40,279 nucleotides of DNA from NCBI GenBank assembly GCA_947476485.1, contig CANJQU010000031.1:1-40279 (forward strand). Direction: 5' to 3'. Position numbers and translations under genes: made by a program. The DNA is from Chitinophagaceae bacterium (GTDB taxonomy: Bacteria; Bacteroidota; Bacteroidia; Chitinophagales; Chitinophagaceae). Under the pieces are notes generated by a model. The model had not been told where the DNA came from. It did no database searches and was given only the letters and a program-made list of their open reading frames with translations. Below are positions 32,793 to 40,048 of this stretch, one piece after another (position 1 is the first letter of the stretch; each line of letters starts with the position of its first letter).

Positions 32793-33830
32793 TCAACGTG
32801 CCGCCAATAACTCTCCATTCATGGCGAGCATTTGGTCATAGACCATTTTAGATATATTGCTTATTACTTCAGCCTGATTAACTACATTTTTTCCTTTTGT
32901 CATTACTGTAAGAAGATAGGGAGCCGTTCCAATGTAAACCAGTCCTGATTCATGGAGCTCACTAAATTCAATTGTTCCGGCTTCTCCAAATTTATGGGCC
33001 ACCTTCACGGATGGTGGAAGTTTCTTTACCATTCCGTTCTTAAAGTCGCAATCCAATAACAGCGATATGGCATATTCAGAGTGACTTGCGCTGACATAAT
33101 CGCCATCGTACAATACTTTCAAAAGCTTTGAATAATTTTTTGCAGAAATTTTATAACTATAGTCAACAGGGGTAGGAATACCAATTTCGGCATACACTTT
33201 CTTATAGGTTTCAACATTCATCTTGCTGTTCAGCAACCAGGTTGAATAGTTATCAGAGTGTACGAGCATGTTACGGATGAGGTCCCGGACTTTGTACCTG
33301 CGTCCTGATTGAATGGTGGCTGAGTCAAACGTTTGTTTCGGAGGCTGAGGAAATTCTTTGCTATTAAACAGCAGTTCCTTTTCGAGCAGGTCCGGATTCG
33401 TTTCGGCCATTTTCAGATAAGTCAGCAAGGTGGGCATCTTCAACAAAGATCCCGGCATAAAAAGGTCTTCAGCATCAATGCCCATCCAGTCGTTATTCCC
33501 GCAATCTTCAAGGTATACAGAAACGGCTGCAATGTTTCCGCTCTGCTGTTCGTTTTCAATGTAGGCTTTGATCCCGTTTTTCAGCAAACTGTATTTTTCA
33601 AGCGACTCACATTCCCGCTCAGATCCAAGCAATGGCCGGATGTATTTAAAACCGCTTAACCGGATCGCATTTTGTCCACAGTTATCATCTGTGTTTGTCC
33701 CGCGGCCAGAAACCATATGCAGATCACGCTCTGATTTTTTACCAATTATATTAAATGATACAACGGCAAGTGCAAATATGATCAGGGTGTAAAGAGCAAA
33801 TTGTAAAAGGGATATTTTTTTCCCGAACAT
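32793..33830 (-). CDS. Membrane-anchored serine hydrolase, class A beta-lactamase-like fold, copy B
   Basis: A 345-residue paralogue of the neighbouring gene with the same layout. It has one N-terminal transmembrane helix (about 8-28), then IRLSGFKYIRPLLGSEREC matching the other copy's NRLSGYKYTHPLFSTEPEC, then GSLLK (Ser128, Lys131), SDN (192-194) and AHKFG (Lys280-Gly282). No omega-loop ExxLN Glu is visible. I choose ATG 33830 because the in-frame TTG at 33846-33848 lies inside a -7 promoter box. The two copies are similar along their length but not identical, so this is an older tandem duplication. A D-alanyl-D-alanine peptidase-like or sensing role is possible; resistance cannot be claimed. 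Confidence 0.8.
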   Translation of the reverse strand: MFGKKISLLQFALYTLIIFALAVVSFNIIGKKSERDLHMVSGRGTNTDDNCGQNAIRLSGFKYIRPLLGSERECESLEKYSLLKNGIKAYIENEQQSGNIAAVSVYLEDCGNNDWMGIDAEDLFMPGSLLKMPTLLTYLKMAETNPDLLEKELLFNSKEFPQPPKQTFDSATIQSGRRYKVRDLIRNMLVHSDNYSTWLLNSKMNVETYKKVYAEIGIPTPVDYSYKISAKNYSKLLKVLYDGDYVSASHSEYAISLLLDCDFKNGMVKKLPPSVKVAHKFGEAGTIEFSELHESGLVYIGTAPYLLTVMTKGKNVVNQAEVISNISKMVYDQMLAMNGELLAAR

Positions 33831-33845
33831 GGCGGATATTTTTTC

Positions 33846-33853
33846 CAAAATTA
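33846..33853 (-). promoter_or_regulatory. -7 box (TAATTTTG) for serine hydrolase copy B
   Basis: On the minus strand this reads TAATTTTG, an exact TAnnTTTG match. Its last three bases are the TTG that would otherwise be taken as the start, so translation must begin downstream at ATG 33830. Confidence 0.5.
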
Positions 33854-33980
33854 CCGCTTCAATTTAAGCGGGAAAACTGATTGGCGTCAGGAAACCAAGT
33901 TATCACCACTTATTCAGGAATGAATTCGATCGTTGATAATACCTAATGAACGTTTTATCTCAAACGCGTGACAAACCTAA

Positions 33981-34991
33981 TCAACTAACAGCGCCTTCAT
34001 ACATTTGCTCTATGATGCGCACCACTTCACGTCCTTCCTCTGCGCTTGTCATTACTGGCTGATTGTGAAGCAGTACATCCACTACGTTTTGTATTACTTT
34101 GTCGTGATTGCTCATCGAGCCCTGGTAAAGGCCATAATCATTGGCTTTGGCTGTAATGTTTATATGAGGAAGGGTAGCGGTTGCCAATTGCTGATATTCT
34201 ATCGTATTCAGATATTGACCGCCTATTTTTACAGTTCCTTTTTCAGCAAAAATAGTGATCGACCCTTCCATATTCCGATCAAAAGCGCAGGTGGTAAAAT
34301 TGAAATTGATGATGGCGTTATTCAAAGCTTTAAGTACAAAACTGCCTGTGTCCTCGACCTCTGTATTATGTTTGTGTGCGAAGTTATTGATTGATCCCTG
34401 CGCATTTGTGATGCCACCATTGAGGTAGTAAAGAATATCTACAAAATGGCTGAATTGTGTGAAAAGGCAACCACCATCTTTATCCCTCTTTCCCCGCCAG
34501 TCACTTCCGGAGTAGTAGGCGTCTGAGCGGTTCCAGAAGCAGTTTACCTGCATCATATATATAGCTCCCAACTGGTGACCAGCCATCAGTTTCTTCACTT
34601 CCTGCACGGGCGGATTATAGCGGTTTTGTTTCACCGCAAATATCGTCTTTCCTGTTCTCCCGGCTGCTGCGATCATCCGGTCACATTCGGCAACGCTGAT
34701 GGCCATCGGTTTTTCTACGACTGTGTGCATGCCTGCTTTCAGTCCGGCTATGGTGTGCGGTTCATGCAGATAGTTAGGTGTGCATACACAGAGTACGTCT
34801 GCTTTTGTTTGCTCCAGCATCTCTGCGAAGCCTGAATAAAAGGCCACTCCCGCAGGCAGGGCGCTCTTTGCTGAAGGATCAATATCACAGACGGCAACCA
34901 GTTCGGTGTTGGGATTCTGAAGTATTTGCCCCGCATGGCGGCGGCCTATGTTTCCAAAACCTACAATAGAAAAACGAATCTTATCGGGCAT
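33981..34991 (-). CDS. Gfo/Idh/MocA family NAD(P)-dependent oxidoreductase
   Basis: A 336-residue cytoplasmic enzyme. The N-terminal Rossmann fold has GFGNIGRRHAG (residues 11-21) and DIDPSAKS, and VVEKPM (Glu93-Lys94-Pro95) carries the catalytic Lys. The C-terminal domain segment NRSDAYYSGSDWRGKRDKDGG with FSHFVDILYYLNG resembles the WlbA/WbpB branch, which oxidises UDP-N-acetylhexosaminuronic acids at C3 during surface-sugar synthesis. No sugar-nucleotide genes are adjacent, so the substrate is uncertain. It is divergent from the GAF-domain gene. Confidence 0.85.
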   Translation of the reverse strand: MPDKIRFSIVGFGNIGRRHAGQILQNPNTELVAVCDIDPSAKSALPAGVAFYSGFAEMLEQTKADVLCVCTPNYLHEPHTIAGLKAGMHTVVEKPMAISVAECDRMIAAAGRTGKTIFAVKQNRYNPPVQEVKKLMAGHQLGAIYMMQVNCFWNRSDAYYSGSDWRGKRDKDGGCLFTQFSHFVDILYYLNGGITNAQGSINNFAHKHNTEVEDTGSFVLKALNNAIINFNFTTCAFDRNMEGSITIFAEKGTVKIGGQYLNTIEYQQLATATLPHINITAKANDYGLYQGSMSNHDKVIQNVVDVLLHNQPVMTSAEEGREVVRIIEQMYEGAVS

Positions 34992-35024
34992 AAACTTTCA
35001 AAAGTAAAAAACCTAAACGTAATA

Positions 35025-35057
35025 TTTGTCGTTTATAGTACAGTATACGTAAATTTA
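35025..35057 (+). promoter_or_regulatory. Promoter of the GAF-domain gene
   Basis: TTTG (35025-35028), a 21-nt spacer and TAAATTTA (35050-35057), 36 bp before ATG 35094. This promoter places the start well downstream of the first in-frame codon at 34926, which lies inside the divergent oxidoreductase gene. Confidence 0.5.
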
Positions 35058-35093
35058 CATAAATCACGAGCTTATTTATTGGCATTCAACCAT

Positions 35094-35834
35094 ATGGAAA
35101 ACTTAACGGAAAGAGAAATTGCCAGGATACACTCAGTGAACAGGTTTAAAGCGTTTGACTTTGACCTGGACAAAAACCTGGATGGCATACTTAAACTTGC
35201 TGCCGATATTTATGAGACACCAGTGGCTTTTATCACGCTCATTGATGAACAAGATCAGTGGTTCAAGGTGAAGCGTGGGTTTGAGGTGTTCAAAATGCCA
35301 CGTGCCACATCATTTTGCACGCATGCCATTATGCAGCAGGATGCAATGATCGTGCAGGATGCCCTGCTGGATAGCCGTTTTACTGAAAACCCGCTGGTTG
35401 CTAATGCGCCTAATATTCGTTTTTACGCCGGCGCTTCGCTTGCAGCCAATGACGGCAATAATATTGGTACGCTATGCGTAATGGATACCGAGACTAAAGA
35501 GATTAGCGAGAATAAAAGAACTTTGCTTGAAATACTCGCCAAGCAGGCTATTCACCTGATGGAACTGGAGCTAACCCAAAGAATGCTGAACGAAAAAATG
35601 CAGCAGGTAGAAATGCAGAACAAGATCCTTTTGGACATTGCGCATATCCAGTCGCATGAGTTCAGGTCGCCGCTATGCAGCATAATGGGGCTCATGAATA
35701 TAATCAAAGAAGACCATTACCGTGAGCCAAATGCCTACCTCGAAATGATGGACGAAGCCATCAAAACGCTCGATGAGAAGATACATTGGGTGGTAAGAAG
35801 TACTGAAATGGCTACTAAAGCCTATATTCCTTAA
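35094..35834 (+). CDS. GAF-HisKA protein without a histidine-kinase ATPase domain
   Basis: A 246-residue cytoplasmic protein. Residues ~20-155 form a GAF sensor domain (VAFITLIDEQDQWFKVKRGF, FCTHAIMQ, YAGASLAANDGNNIGTLCVMD). A coiled linker (~156-180) leads to a HisKA-like dimerisation helix with the H-box SHEFRSPLCSIMGL (His188). The protein ends about 58 residues later, with no N, G1, F or G2 boxes, so it cannot autophosphorylate by itself. The end is a normal stop (TAA) rather than a frameshift scar as far as I can see. It could act as a phosphoacceptor, a dominant partner of other kinases, or a small-molecule sensor. I start at ATG 35094 because of the promoter at 35025-35057. Confidence 0.82.
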   Translation: MENLTEREIARIHSVNRFKAFDFDLDKNLDGILKLAADIYETPVAFITLIDEQDQWFKVKRGFEVFKMPRATSFCTHAIMQQDAMIVQDALLDSRFTENPLVANAPNIRFYAGASLAANDGNNIGTLCVMDTETKEISENKRTLLEILAKQAIHLMELELTQRMLNEKMQQVEMQNKILLDIAHIQSHEFRSPLCSIMGLMNIIKEDHYREPNAYLEMMDEAIKTLDEKIHWVVRSTEMATKAYIP

Positions 35835-35854
35835 TTTATTCCCCGTTCTTTCTT

Positions 35855-36007
35855 TTACAGCACACTTGCTATAAAATAGAAAATGCCGATCACTGCACCG
35901 ACTACTGCGGCTATCGTTATTGTTACAAGTAATACTGGTATCAATCCGTTCCATAAGGACAACGTATTATAACGTCCCAACTCACTATTCCTATGCACTC
36001 TTTCCAT
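35855..36007 (-). CDS. 50-residue single-pass membrane protein
   Basis: A short minus-strand frame (ATG at 36005-36007, stop at 35855-35857). It encodes a polar N-terminus (MERVHRNSELGRYNTLSLWN) followed by one long hydrophobic helix over residues ~22-50, with an AAVVGAVIG small-residue face. The orientation of charges predicts the N-terminus inside. It fills the otherwise empty gap between the GAF gene (convergent, 20 bp away) and the lipoprotein gene. It matches no family I know. The ribosome site is weak, and a TAGTTTTC -7-like box within the inverted repeat 36013-36043 could serve it. Confidence 0.5.
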   Translation of the reverse strand: MERVHRNSELGRYNTLSLWNGLIPVLLVTITIAAVVGAVIGIFYFIASVL

Positions 36008-36012
36008 ACCAC

Positions 36013-36043
36013 TATAGTTTCATAGTATAGATCGAAAACTATA
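36013..36043. repeat. 8-bp inverted repeat upstream of the 50-residue membrane protein
   Basis: TATAGTTT (36013-36020) and AAACTATA (36036-36043) are perfect arms with a 15-nt spacer that itself contains CATAGTATAG. On the minus strand the right arm is part of a -7-like TAGTTTTC, so it could be an operator for the small gene. Confidence 0.35.
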
Positions 36044-36088
36044 CCAGATTGAGTTAATGATATCCTAATGCTTTTATGGTGAGCAAAG

Positions 36089-36568
36089 CTATTTTGATAT
36101 GCATACTATATTCCGTGGGAAATAAGGATCGGGATTGACGGTGGCCAGTAATGTATCGTTTACATAGCAGGATACTACCTCATTGAAACAAACAAATGGC
36201 TTGTGGTGCATCAGTCCCTTGGTGTATGTAAATGCTTTTACTGTTTGGCCTGCTTGTGCAATACGGGTTATAGAGAACGTTTTGCCAACCAAAGGCAGCA
36301 CAATTTTATAATCGTAACCGGGAGTAAGCAGCGCCAGCGTTGATGTGTCGGCGTTGAGCGAATATGCTGTGACACTAGTGGAATCAATAAGACTGTCAAA
36401 TGCATTGTTCTGCTTATACCGGTATGACATTCCCGATTGCGTTTCTGACCAGTCGAGGCCCACGGTATAAATATACAGGTCGTTGTTCTCGCATGTTACC
36501 ATTTCTGTCCGTTCACGGCACGAATACAAACAGAATATGATCGGTATCAGTAATAGCAAGGTTCTCAT
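36089..36568 (-). CDS. Lipoprotein of unknown function
   Basis: A 159-residue predicted lipoprotein with lipobox LYSC (Cys17), followed by RERTE. The mature part is beta-rich, with three further Cys (VTCENN, FVCFNEVVSCY, then one near the C-terminus). I recognise no family. It starts 23 bp after the stop of the SBBP-repeat gene on the same strand and is probably its operon partner, so a role at the outer membrane with that surface protein is conceivable. Confidence 0.65.
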   Translation of the reverse strand: MRTLLLLIPIIFCLYSCRERTEMVTCENNDLYIYTVGLDWSETQSGMSYRYKQNNAFDSLIDSTSVTAYSLNADTSTLALLTPGYDYKIVLPLVGKTFSITRIAQAGQTVKAFTYTKGLMHHKPFVCFNEVVSCYVNDTLLATVNPDPYFPRNIVCISK

Positions 36569-36591
36569 AGGGTGGTTAATTTGTGATGTGC

Positions 36592-38289
36592 CTATCTTCG
36601 AATTACAAAAGGCGCGCTAACCGATGTGCCGTTGTGTATGCTTCGTAACAGGTAGACGCCGTCGATAAGGTCTGCTGCGTTTATTTTAACCGATCTTTCA
36701 TTTCCGGTGAGCTGAACTTGGTAGATGAGCCTGCCCACACAATCGTATATGCCAATATTATTGTACCCGGTCTCTCCGAATGATACTGTCATCATGCCAT
36801 TGTTTGGGTTAGGGTAGACAACCATTGCCAGGTGATCTCCAACAAGGCCGGGAACAGAAAGCGGAGTCTCTGTGAATTTGGCAACAAACATGTCGAAGGT
36901 GCCGGAATGTATTGCGTTGAGCAGGGTATCGTTGCCAAACCAAAAGGTAGTATCGCTATAATCGCCGGTCACATATATTTTGCCCGGTATCGCTACGGCA
37001 ACTCCGAAGGCATTGCCGTGTCCGGGGCCTGTAGTTGCCGCCCATTTTGCATTGCCCGATGAGTCATACTTTCCAATAAACAGCCTGCTGATGCCCAGGC
37101 CATCGTAGGTGAGTGTGGAAACCCCGAAAGCCAGGGTAGGGCTGACGAAATTGCCCGCTAATACTACAGAGGACGAGTCATCAACTGCGAGTGAATGCAC
37201 CAGGTCATCTGCAGAGCCGCCATTGCTCCTGGCCCACATTACATTGCCTGCATAGTCATATTTTGTAAGAAACATATCGTAACCCCCGGCATTGCCAAGT
37301 GTTGTTGTATTGAACCTTAGCGCGGAGCTTGTGTATTTACCTGCTACATAAACATTGCCAAATACATCAGCTCCGGCAGCGGTAGCTACGTCTGTACCTG
37401 CGCCACGTGCACTTCTGGCCCACTGCACAACTCCCATCGAGTCGTATTTAACAACAAACAAGTCATCTACGCTACTGACACTATCGCTAAGCACATTAGT
37501 GCCAAATGTTATTGAAGGACCGTTAAATGCACCTGTAACAAATATATTATTTCCGTGATCTGTAGCCACTGCATAGCCTCGATCGTAACCGGCGCCACCG
37601 GCGCTGGTACCCCACACGTAGTTACCAGTGCTATCATACTTGATCACAAACACTCTGTCTACCGTTGGGATCGGGTTTCTTAAAGTGTCCGGCCCGGATG
37701 TTGTGGCGAAAGCCATGTAGGCGCTCTGAAAACTACCGGTTGCAATGACATTGCCTGAGATGTCCGTTTTGATCGAGTTGATACGATCGTTCTTGGTCCC
37801 CCCGGCACGGCGCGCCCACAGGAAATTTCCAAGCGGATCATATTTGGCAATATACATATCTGATGAGTCCACGCCGCCAATGTTAGTAAGGGTTGCGGTG
37901 CCAAAACCCATGGAAGTGCCATAGAAATGGCCTGCCACAAACACATTGCCCCAGGGATCAGTAGCGACAGATGTAGCATAGTCGTCATCGGTTCCGCCGG
38001 CGCCAACAGCCCACAACACAACACCTGAAGGATCATACTTTACAAGGAACATATCGTTAAAGCCACTGGCCGTATTGCCCAGCGGATAAAAGCCAAACGT
38101 GGCGGTGGCGCTGGAAAAATAACCTGCCGAATAAACATTGCCGGAACCATCGGTAGCTATGGCTGCGGCGCTCTCATTTCCTGAGCCAGCGCTGTTGCTC
38201 CTGGCCCATAGCCAGCCCTGGCCCATAGCCTGCGGTATTGCCGGCAACGAAACCACCAGTAATGCGGATAAAAACTTCCTAAGATGCAT
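36592..38289 (-). CDS. SBBP-repeat beta-propeller protein with T9SS type A sorting domain
   Basis: A 565-residue exported protein. The signal peptide is residues 1-23 with cut AMG|QGW. Seven SBBP-type repeats follow, each about 60 residues, with a pattern like DGSGNVYSAGYF then FLVKYDPSGVVLWA. Repeat starts read SAAAIATD, YATSVATD, RINSIKTD, RGYAVATD, VATAAGAD, LVHSLAVD and NAFGVAVA. Seven blades would close into one propeller. From about residue 489 a type A T9SS sorting domain begins (VVYPNPNNGMMTVSF, IYDCVGRLIY, DGVYLLR). It is therefore secreted through the outer membrane and probably anchored at the surface. The ligand is unknown. It has a -7 box 15 bp upstream and a downstream lipoprotein partner. 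Confidence 0.9.
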   Translation of the reverse strand: MHLRKFLSALLVVSLPAIPQAMGQGWLWARSNSAGSGNESAAAIATDGSGNVYSAGYFSSATATFGFYPLGNTASGFNDMFLVKYDPSGVVLWAVGAGGTDDDYATSVATDPWGNVFVAGHFYGTSMGFGTATLTNIGGVDSSDMYIAKYDPLGNFLWARRAGGTKNDRINSIKTDISGNVIATGSFQSAYMAFATTSGPDTLRNPIPTVDRVFVIKYDSTGNYVWGTSAGGAGYDRGYAVATDHGNNIFVTGAFNGPSITFGTNVLSDSVSSVDDLFVVKYDSMGVVQWARSARGAGTDVATAAGADVFGNVYVAGKYTSSALRFNTTTLGNAGGYDMFLTKYDYAGNVMWARSNGGSADDLVHSLAVDDSSSVVLAGNFVSPTLAFGVSTLTYDGLGISRLFIGKYDSSGNAKWAATTGPGHGNAFGVAVAIPGKIYVTGDYSDTTFWFGNDTLLNAIHSGTFDMFVAKFTETPLSVPGLVGDHLAMVVYPNPNNGMMTVSFGETGYNNIGIYDCVGRLIYQVQLTGNERSVKINAADLIDGVYLLRSIHNGTSVSAPFVIRR

Positions 38290-38303
38290 AAGCCAATTTG
38301 AGA

Positions 38304-38311
38304 CAAAACTA
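38304..38311 (-). promoter_or_regulatory. -7 box (TAGTTTTG) for the SBBP-repeat gene
   Basis: The minus strand reads TAGTTTTG, fitting TAnnTTTG, 14 bp before the ATG at 38289. The leader would be only a few nucleotides long. The rest of 38312-38503 holds no ORF that I trust. Confidence 0.42.
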
Positions 38312-38503
38312 ATTTATTTTCTACTCACATTGTCTATATCCACAACCTGTAAGCAGCAAAAACTCTGCCAAAAATAAATTTCATTAATTTATTTTTCTAT
38401 TGCCGCGTATGTACCTGCTTTTAAGTGCGGTGGGCAAATTTTAAATATGATGCTATCATTGTCATTTCAGTGTTATACTGTCGTAAATTATGGCTTAAAA
38501 TTC

Positions 38504-38533
38504 TTGAATAAGTGAACAAATGTACTATATTTG
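38504..38533 (+). promoter_or_regulatory. Near-consensus promoter of the 67-residue protein gene
   Basis: TTG (38504-38506), a 19-nt spacer and TATATTTG (38526-38533) match the Bacteroidota consensus at both boxes. The ATG follows 26 bp after the -7 box. This is the best promoter in the window, suggesting high expression. Confidence 0.7.
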
Positions 38534-38559
38534 TAACCCTAACTCTAAAGTAGAAAATC

Positions 38560-38763
38560 ATGGAACTGAAACTTGGCGCTATTGTCGCATTAAGGGAACG
38601 CCCCACCTTGGGGTGGACCATTTCGTTTATTGAGGGGAAGAAGATATATTGCTATCGCCATGATGATGATTGGTATTCAAGTATAGTGGTTGACGCCTCA
38701 TTATTGATGGAGCCGGAGATCGTGAATAATTCCACGTATACCCGCGTAATCCGAAGTTTCTAA
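38560..38763 (+). CDS. 67-residue protein with SH3-like (YodC/DUF2158-like) appearance
   Basis: A small cytoplasmic protein beginning MELKLGAIVALRERPTLGWT. It continues with alternating strands (ISFIEGKKIYCYRHDDDWY) and ends in DASLLMEPEIVNNSTYT. The pattern of a short SH3-like barrel, with G-x-x-V followed by a W/F-containing strand, resembles DUF2158/YodC proteins, but I am not certain of the family. It has no signal peptide. The strong promoter and isolated position make it a real gene rather than a chance frame. Function unknown. Confidence 0.65.
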   Translation: MELKLGAIVALRERPTLGWTISFIEGKKIYCYRHDDDWYSSIVVDASLLMEPEIVNNSTYTRVIRSF

Positions 38764-38853
38764 TCTGTTAGCACAGTTTCTATTATTTTCTTTTATACAT
38801 GCCTGGCTCCTTGTTACTTGCGGGGATAGGTTTTGTATATACAAACATTCGCT

Positions 38854-39366
38854 ATGAAAAAGCCATTTCCAGGGGAGTATAATCCCTATTTTGACAGATA
38901 CATTAGCCTTGTGCCAGATGGCGATTTTAATGCGCTGCTGAATGAAAATACGGCTACTGCAATAAGCTTCTTTGAAAGCATACCTGCCGAAAAACATGAC
39001 TACCGTTACGCTAATAATAAGTGGAGCATCAGGGAAACACTGATGCACATTATCGATACGGAGCGGGTAATGTCATACCGCGCACTGGTTGCTATCCGGA
39101 AGGATGCGGGCGCGGTGCTGAGCAATATGGATGAGAACCACTATGCTGCAAACGCAGACGTAACGGGCCGCAGCCTGGCGAGCCTAGTCGGTGAGTTTGC
39201 GGCGGTGCGCAGCGCAACGACAGCGCTCTACGAACATATTACTGAAGAGCGAAGCACATTCAAAATAATGGGGCCGACGCATCCTTTCACTGCAAGCGCC
39301 CTTGGCTACATAATGATCGGCCATGTAATACACCACTTCAACATTGTTACTGAGCGGTATTTATAG
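38854..39366 (+). CDS. DinB-like (YfiT/DinB superfamily) protein
   Basis: A 170-residue helical protein with the DinB-superfamily metal triad: His65 in ETLMHIIDTERVMSYR and the pair His157/His161 in GHVIHHFNI. The N-terminal KWSIRETLMHI motif is typical. Members are four-helix-bundle proteins that bind a divalent metal; several are thiol-dependent S-transferases, others are unknown. I start at ATG 38854, since the upstream TTG at 38833 lies in a palindromic AT stretch (TTTGTATATACAAA) that is more likely regulatory. It is probably a single-gene unit. Confidence 0.82.
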   Translation: MKKPFPGEYNPYFDRYISLVPDGDFNALLNENTATAISFFESIPAEKHDYRYANNKWSIRETLMHIIDTERVMSYRALVAIRKDAGAVLSNMDENHYAANADVTGRSLASLVGEFAAVRSATTALYEHITEERSTFKIMGPTHPFTASALGYIMIGHVIHHFNIVTERYL

Positions 39367-39510
39367 ATAAATGGTATCCGATCTCCGTTCAGATAATTGT
39401 AGCAGCAACCTGGTAATTGGCGGAGGATGTCCGCAATGCATAAGGTGGAAGCTGATTTGGTAGTATTTTGTTAAATAGCGCGCCGGACTGTCATAGGCCA
39501 TCATATTTAT

Positions 39511-39518
39511 TAACTTTG
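39511..39518 (+). promoter_or_regulatory. -7 box (TAACTTTG) for the terminal lipoprotein gene
   Basis: An exact TAnnTTTG match lying 17 bp before ATG 39536 (8 bp before ATG 39527), which favours the second ATG. No -33 element is apparent. The region 39367-39510 is otherwise featureless. Confidence 0.45.
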
Positions 39519-39535
39519 CCCGAAACATGTTATCC

Positions 39536-40030
39536 ATGAAAGTTAAGCTCGTCTCCGCTGCCGTTGTTCTATCTATCCTATTTTGCTATTCTTGTAAAAA
39601 GACCAAAACCACTACGACAACTTCGGCTCTTGAGCTTGCAATTATTGCCAACATCGACAGTATGAAGGGCTACTATGCCGGTACTACTTCGGGTGACAGT
39701 GTTTATTATTATACCGATACGTCAGGCACTGTTAAGTATGGCATAAGGAGCTTTTCATGGCCGGATTCGCTGGTGGTGACATCGGCTGATACTGCCAGTA
39801 TTACGGTGGTATCAAGAACATATACGGTGACTTTTCCTTACAGCTATTACTATACATCCATTGATTCTGTTTCTTATCTACGGCAATATACGCCTGGTGA
39901 TGGGGGCTATCTGCCTTTCAATGCTTTCCTGGTGGATACGGCCAACGGCATTAACCATCTTGCGATCAATATTTCTTACGGAGCCAATAAGCACATGACT
40001 TCTAATTTTGCGCTCTATAAAAGGCAATAG
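39536..40030 (+). CDS. Lipoprotein of unknown function
   Basis: A 164-residue predicted lipoprotein. The signal peptide ends in lipobox CYSC (Cys20), followed by KKTKTTTTTS, a Lys/Thr-rich linker common after lipidated Cys in this phylum. The mature domain is beta-rich and Tyr/Ser/Thr-rich (VYYYTDTSGTVKYGI, TVTFPYSYYYTSIDSV) with one GANKHMTSNFALYKRQ end. It looks like one of the small lipocalin-like or DUF-type periplasmic lipoproteins of Bacteroidota, but I cannot name a family. ATG 39536 is chosen over 39527 from the promoter position. Confidence 0.65.
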   Translation: MKVKLVSAAVVLSILFCYSCKKTKTTTTTSALELAIIANIDSMKGYYAGTTSGDSVYYYTDTSGTVKYGIRSFSWPDSLVVTSADTASITVVSRTYTVTFPYSYYYTSIDSVSYLRQYTPGDGGYLPFNAFLVDTANGINHLAINISYGANKHMTSNFALYKRQ

Positions 40031-40048
40031 GCCGCTGGCGATACGCTA

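Noticed and set aside
31488-33830. Beta-lactamase (resistance) call for the two serine hydrolases
   Set aside because: SxxK, SDN and KxG motifs are shared with peptidases, and the deacylating omega-loop Glu was not found.
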